Both the position numbers and the translations under genes were made by a program. A stretch of 10,000 nucleotides of DNA from Nitrospira sp. (GTDB taxonomy: Bacteria; Nitrospirota; Nitrospiria; Nitrospirales; Nitrospiraceae), in assembly GCA_020216985.1 (NCBI GenBank), contig JAIWOH010000191.1:1-10000 (forward strand), given 5' to 3'. Numbering within the stretch: position 1 is the stretch's first letter; each line of letters begins with the position of its first letter. Shown piece by piece: positions 6,464 through 10,000 of the stretch. The notes beneath the pieces are model-generated. The model was given only the letters and a program-made list of their open reading frames with translations, was not told the origin of the DNA and ran no database searches.

Positions 6464-8737
6464 TCACACCTTCCCGAACGTCCGTTCGAAGAACTCCCGC
6501 GTCCGGCTCATGTGTTGCTCGATGTCGGCTTGAAGATGGCGGGCGCCGGCCTGCCAGTCATCGGTCATGTAACCGACGCGGCGAGCGAGAAAGATGAATT
6601 CGTCGGACTCGGGCGGCGGGAGCACCAGATCTTTGGTGTTGCCCCGCACCATGCGAAGTCCATCGATCAACATACGGATGAACAGATAGGCCTTTCGCAG
6701 ATCTTCTCCCGTCGAGGATGAAATGAAGCCGCCGTCGATCAGCGCCGCCAGCGCTTGAAGGGTGTTGGGGGTGCGCAGACGCGGGTCCTTGTGCCCGTGC
6801 ATGAGTTGCAAATACTGAACGGCATACTCGATAGTGACGATCCCGCCATGGCTATGCTTGAGGTTCACCTGGCCCGGTTTGACGAGCTGGGCGATTTGCT
6901 GGCGGCGCAGCTCCAGCGCGGCGGCAAGGTCCCAGGGAGCGCCGCTATAGACATAACGGTCCCGATGGGCCTCCACCCTCTTGCCGAGGGCCGCGTCCCC
7001 GGCGACGAACCGAAGTTTGATCAAGGCTTGTCGCTCAAACGGTGCGGCCAAGCCGCTCGGACTGTAGTAGGAACAGATTTCGTCAAAGGCGTTGGCCAGC
7101 GAACCCTTGTCGCCGTGGGGCCGCAGGCGAACGTCCAGGTGGAAGATGCCTTCCCGTTTGGCCTCGATCCGTTGCAGGAGCTCTTGCGCCAGCCGTTCGA
7201 AGTACTCGCTGTTGTCGATGGATTGTTTCCCGCTCGTGCGGCCGGGTCCTCCGTACACGAAAAGCACCTCGATGTCCGAGGCGTATCCCATTTCCCGCCC
7301 GCCGAATTTGCCGGCCCCGAAAATGGCGAAGGGACAAGACGTCTTGTCGGCAAGCTTGGGGGAGCCGTGGAGCCGGTTGAGTTTGTCACGGCAATCGGCA
7401 AGGGCCCGATCGACGACCGCTTCGGCCAGGTGGGTGATGGCCAAGGAAAAGTCCGGGAGGCTGGTCGAGGGCTCGACGATGTGTTTCATGTCGATCCGGA
7501 ACAGCTCGCGGTCCTTGAATTGATTCAAGGCTTCCTTCTTGGCCTCGTCGGTCTTCGCTTTGTTGACGGCCGCGTTCAGTTCTTTGCGCAACAGGGGGGG
7601 CGGTTTGATGAGCGGCTCATCCCGGTAGTTTTGTAGCAGCGGGAGCAGATTGTCGTACTGCCGGCGGAGGAAGTCTTCCCAGAGAAAATCGCTTGCCCCA
7701 AGCAGGCGCGCGAGGACGGGAAGACTTTTCTTGTCGCTCACGAACGACAGCGCTTTCCGCGCGCTCTTGCCTTGATCCTGCACGATGAGGTCGAGGAACT
7801 GATCGAACGATTCCAGCGCTTTGGCCGGATCGGGCGCCCATGTAAGGGCGTGAGTGAACTGCTTGATCAGCACGGCGGTCAAGCGAAGCTGATCCTGTTC
7901 GGCGTGATCCAGCAGCTTGTGCCCGTGCCGATTGCGGACGAAAAATCGGTCGTGGATCTTCGATCCCGTGCTCTCCACCTGGGCCTTGCTGACGTAGATA
8001 TTGCGCATGGCCAGGGCGTTGGCGAAAGCGTACAAGAATGCGGGCGTATCGTCGGACTGAATGTCCATGACTGTATCGATGGGAGAGCGGCCGTTGTCGA
8101 AGGTGATGTGCACGGTGTGGAGGAGACCGCCGAAGGAGCCGCGTCGTTTGCCGAGTTGCTCGACCAACCTGCGGTTCACGGCGTGGCGGGCTTCGGCATA
8201 TTGTCCGGCGTCGAGGCGCTTCAAGAGGTCGGTGAGTTCCGTGGTGAAGCGACGGCGTTCGGTCGGTCCAAACGACACACCAGACCCCGGTTGCACGAGG
8301 AAGACGTCGACAATCTTCTTTCTGGTCAAGCCCGGTCTGGTTTTGTGACGACTTTGTGATTCCTTGCTCGCGCGACTCCTAAGGAGTGTCGGAGTCGGCT
8401 GTTCCGAGAACGTGTAGATTTGGCCCTCTTCGATGTTCAGGCCGAAGGCCGCGAGCAAGCCGCAGATGACGGCGAACTCGGAGAAGTAGTCGTAGGCGAC
8501 GATGGTGACGGTGAGCCGTTCTCCGCCCTGATCGGCGATCGCGACTTCACACGGGTGGTCCGGATCGAGTCGAGCGATCAAACCGAGGTGACGGGCGATC
8601 ATGGGCGGATCGAAGCGAAGGAAATAGTCGGGGTCCATGCGATCCAGAAAATCTTGCAGGACGTCGGATGGGATGTCTCGGCAGAGGGGAAGCAGCGCGC
8701 TTGACAGACGTTCGCGTTCCAAGGTGAGAGAAACCAT
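6464..8737 (-). CDS. ACT-ACT-GlnE-like nucleotidyltransferase, single catalytic half
   Basis: A 757-residue protein, shorter than standard GlnE (about 950-1000) and with a different plan. Residues 35-55 (PDYFLRFDPPMIARHLGLI) and the ACT-like segments at about 73-150 (RLTVTIVAYDYFSEFAVICGL...) and 206-277 (LHTVHITFDN...FANALAMRNIYVSKAQVES) resemble the tandem ACT region that ends GlnD. Then comes one GlnE-type half: SDFLWEDFLRRQ (349-360), FKDRELFRIDMKHI (407-420), the nucleotidyltransferase motif GAGKFGGREMGYASDIE (G474-E490, metal ligands D488 and E490), LDVRLRPHG with D535, and the helical end GGIVTIEYAVQYLQLMHG...LRTPNTLQAL (631-663). Canonical GlnE has D-x-D; here it is D-I-E. A second catalytic half is absent. 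Predicted role: adenylylation or deadenylylation of GlnA, perhaps gated by glutamine bound to its own ACT domains. No Shine-Dalgarno precedes the start. Family assignment is sure; reaction and ligand are inferred. Confidence 0.9.
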   Translation of the reverse strand: MVSLTLERERLSSALLPLCRDIPSDVLQDFLDRMDPDYFLRFDPPMIARHLGLIARLDPDHPCEVAIADQGGERLTVTIVAYDYFSEFAVICGLLAAFGLNIEEGQIYTFSEQPTPTLLRSRASKESQSRHKTRPGLTRKKIVDVFLVQPGSGVSFGPTERRRFTTELTDLLKRLDAGQYAEARHAVNRRLVEQLGKRRGSFGGLLHTVHITFDNGRSPIDTVMDIQSDDTPAFLYAFANALAMRNIYVSKAQVESTGSKIHDRFFVRNRHGHKLLDHAEQDQLRLTAVLIKQFTHALTWAPDPAKALESFDQFLDLIVQDQGKSARKALSFVSDKKSLPVLARLLGASDFLWEDFLRRQYDNLLPLLQNYRDEPLIKPPPLLRKELNAAVNKAKTDEAKKEALNQFKDRELFRIDMKHIVEPSTSLPDFSLAITHLAEAVVDRALADCRDKLNRLHGSPKLADKTSCPFAIFGAGKFGGREMGYASDIEVLFVYGGPGRTSGKQSIDNSEYFERLAQELLQRIEAKREGIFHLDVRLRPHGDKGSLANAFDEICSYYSPSGLAAPFERQALIKLRFVAGDAALGKRVEAHRDRYVYSGAPWDLAAALELRRQQIAQLVKPGQVNLKHSHGGIVTIEYAVQYLQLMHGHKDPRLRTPNTLQALAALIDGGFISSSTGEDLRKAYLFIRMLIDGLRMVRGNTKDLVLPPPESDEFIFLARRVGYMTDDWQAGARHLQADIEQHMSRTREFFERTFGKV

Positions 8738-8743
8738 GGTCGC

Positions 8744-8773
8744 CAGTATACCGAAATGTCGCGGAACAGTATA
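8744..8773. repeat. Direct repeat CAGTATA in the divergent glnE promoter region
   Basis: CAGTATA occurs at 8744-8750 and again at 8767-8773, 23 bp apart (about two helical turns). Each copy overlaps one of the divergent -10 hexamers. It may be a shared operator or a by-product of two TATA-like boxes. Confidence 0.35.
8745..8750 (-). promoter_or_regulatory. -10 hexamer of the ACT-GlnE-like gene, possibly leaderless
   Basis: TATACT (minus strand) ends seven bases before the ATG at 8737, so transcription would begin at or within a base of the start codon. No Shine-Dalgarno is present. No -35 match is seen 16-18 bases upstream. Confidence 0.4.
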
Positions 8774-8775
8774 AT
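8770..8775 (+). promoter_or_regulatory. -10 hexamer TATAAT of the glnE gene, possibly leaderless
   Basis: A perfect TATAAT ends nine bases before the ATG at 8785, predicting a 5' leader of only about 0-3 bases. The interval (GCTCCCGTC) has no Shine-Dalgarno. No recognisable -35 box lies at the usual distance, so activation by a protein is possible. Confidence 0.42.
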
Positions 8776-8784
8776 GCTCCCGTC

Positions 8785-10000
8785 ATGATTCGTCGCTCCA
8801 GACCGTCGTCCATTCGCTCGTCGAACGAGCCGGCCCCTCTTCGAACCGACAAGCCGGACCCCCGGCCGCTCCTGCTGGCGTCGGATCGGAACCTCGATCG
8901 GACGCGGACGATTCTTTCCGCGTACCGCCTTCGCGACGTTGCGCGGGCCGATTGCAATCTGCAATCGATGGCCGGAGAGCCGCACCATCGACGACAATTG
9001 GCCGACATCTTGCCGAGACTCTTGGCTTCCATCTCCAAGACGGCGGACCCGGATCAGGCGCTGAATCATTGGGAACGTTTGCTGAGCGGCCTGACGCGGG
9101 GCGCCTTGCTGGAGTATCTGGCCGGGGCCCCGCGCATGCTCGATCTGCTCTGCGCGATCTTCGGCAACAGCGACGCGCTCGCCTTTACAATCCTTCGCGA
9201 TCCTATGTTGGTCTACTGGTTGGGCGAACAAGAGGTCTTGTCGAAGCCGGTCAGCCGGGCTGAAACGGAACGGTCGCTCCATGAACAGTTGGCGAGATTG
9301 ACGGTCAGCGAGCTGAAGCTGGACGTGTTGCGCCGCCATCGACGGCGGGAACTGTTGCGGATCGGCGTGCGCGATCTGCTGCGTCTTGCCGATGTCCAGG
9401 AAACGACCGCCGCGCTCTCCGATTTGGCGGGTGCGTTGATCCATGCGGCCTACCAGATCGTGGATGCCGATTTGCGTCGGCAGTACGGCGTGCCGATGCA
9501 CAAGAATCGGCACGGGCGGTGGGTGGAGACGGGATTTACCGTGATCGGAATGGGCAAGCTCGGCGGCCACGAGCTCAACTACAGTTCCGACGTCGATTTG
9601 ATCTATGTCTACGCGTCGCGCAAGGGAGAGACGCGGATGCCTCGGCGCACATCCGATACACCCGGCGCCGTCGGGATTTCCAATGAAGAATACTTTGAAA
9701 TACTGTCCCGTGAACTGACGAGGGCCTTGACTGAGAAGACGAACGAGGGGTCCGTGTTTCGCGTGGATCTTCGATTACGGGCGGAGGGGGTTGTCGGGCA
9801 GTTGGCCCGGTCGCTTGACGACTATGCCGCGTACTATCGAAACCGCGGCGCGGTATGGGAGCGGTTGGCGCTGCTCAAGGCCTGGCCGGTCGCCGGTTCG
9901 GTAGAGGTGGGGCGGGCGTTTCTTAAAATGGTCAAGCCGTTCATCGTCGGAGGGCCGAGGGAGAAATCGGATGCTGACCGTGCGCGAGCCATTGTGCGAG
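8785..10000 (+). CDS. glnE: GlnE, glutamine synthetase adenylyltransferase, N-terminal half (partial)
   Basis: An open frame from ATG 8785 to the window end (405 codons, no stop), so the 3' part is missing. It matches the N-terminal half of bifunctional GlnE, which in E. coli removes AMP from adenylylated GlnA: ILRDPMLVYWL (near 137-147), LRRHRRRELLRIGVRDLLRLADV (near 185-207), the nucleotidyltransferase motif GMGKLGGHELNYSSDVD (G255-D271, metal ligands D269 and D271), FRVDLRLRAEG with D328, and YYRNRGAVWERLALLKAWPVAG. A333 replaces the usual proline of RLRPEG. Residues 1-50 are a basic, Arg/Ser-rich extension. ATG 8785 is the earliest possible start, because an in-frame stop lies at 8725 and no start codon falls between. 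It is divergent from the ACT-GlnE-like gene across 47 bp, so the two are probably co-regulated. Very likely a full GlnE continues beyond the window. Confidence 0.93.
   Translation, partial: MIRRSRPSSIRSSNEPAPLRTDKPDPRPLLLASDRNLDRTRTILSAYRLRDVARADCNLQSMAGEPHHRRQLADILPRLLASISKTADPDQALNHWERLLSGLTRGALLEYLAGAPRMLDLLCAIFGNSDALAFTILRDPMLVYWLGEQEVLSKPVSRAETERSLHEQLARLTVSELKLDVLRRHRRRELLRIGVRDLLRLADVQETTAALSDLAGALIHAAYQIVDADLRRQYGVPMHKNRHGRWVETGFTVIGMGKLGGHELNYSSDVDLIYVYASRKGETRMPRRTSDTPGAVGISNEEYFEILSRELTRALTEKTNEGSVFRVDLRLRAEGVVGQLARSLDDYAAYYRNRGAVWERLALLKAWPVAGSVEVGRAFLKMVKPFIVGGPREKSDADRARAIVR

Noticed and set aside
6755..7636. A 293-codon plus-strand open frame inside the ACT-GlnE-like gene
   Set aside because: Antisense to conserved GlnE motifs; the translation is low-information and matches nothing.
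8599..9570. A 323-codon minus-strand open frame spanning the divergent glnE promoter
   Set aside because: It overlaps both GlnE-type coding regions out of frame; an effect of high GC and codon bias.

Overview
The window is a chromosomal stretch from a Gram-negative, moderately GC-rich bacterium. The secreted adhesin-E-like protein, the short two-CBS protein, the small predicted winged-helix protein and the unusual GlnE arrangement together look to me like Nitrospira or another member of Nitrospirota. That placement comes from remembered protein resemblance and has only moderate confidence.

Left part (1-2235): a complete type I glutamine synthetase gene, glnA, with a strong ribosome binding site and an intact adenylylation loop (Tyr397). 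It converges on a small secreted protein resembling the surface-adhesin E family. Middle part (2236-5173): a 257-residue protein with a helical N-terminus and two CBS domains; a TPR-PilZ protein (predicted c-di-GMP effector) behind an intergenic region with sigma-54-like and -35-like elements; then, on the minus strand, a 91-residue predicted winged-helix protein and a stand-alone CBS-pair protein. Right-middle (5412-6321): a solitary Mrr-type (type IV restriction) endonuclease broken by one apparent +1 frameshift near 5691.

Right part (6464-10000) is the most interesting. Two proteins related to GlnE, the glutamine synthetase adenylyltransferase/deadenylylase, are transcribed divergently from a 47-bp gap. 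The minus-strand gene (757 aa) carries two GlnD-like ACT regions followed by a single GlnE-type nucleotidyltransferase half. The plus-strand gene is the N-terminal half of a canonical GlnE and runs off the window. Both start codons lie 7-9 nt behind a good -10 hexamer and lack a Shine-Dalgarno sequence, so both may be leaderless.

The unifying theme is control of nitrogen assimilation. GlnA has the tyrosine that GlnE enzymes modify. Two GlnE-type enzymes lie 5-8 kb away, one apparently with its own small-molecule (possibly glutamine) sensor. The two CBS proteins may sense adenine nucleotides, and the PilZ protein c-di-GMP, but no sequence evidence ties these to nitrogen control. No tRNA, rRNA, CRISPR array, insertion sequence or integrase was seen. 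No stretch of more than 300 bases lacks a gene.
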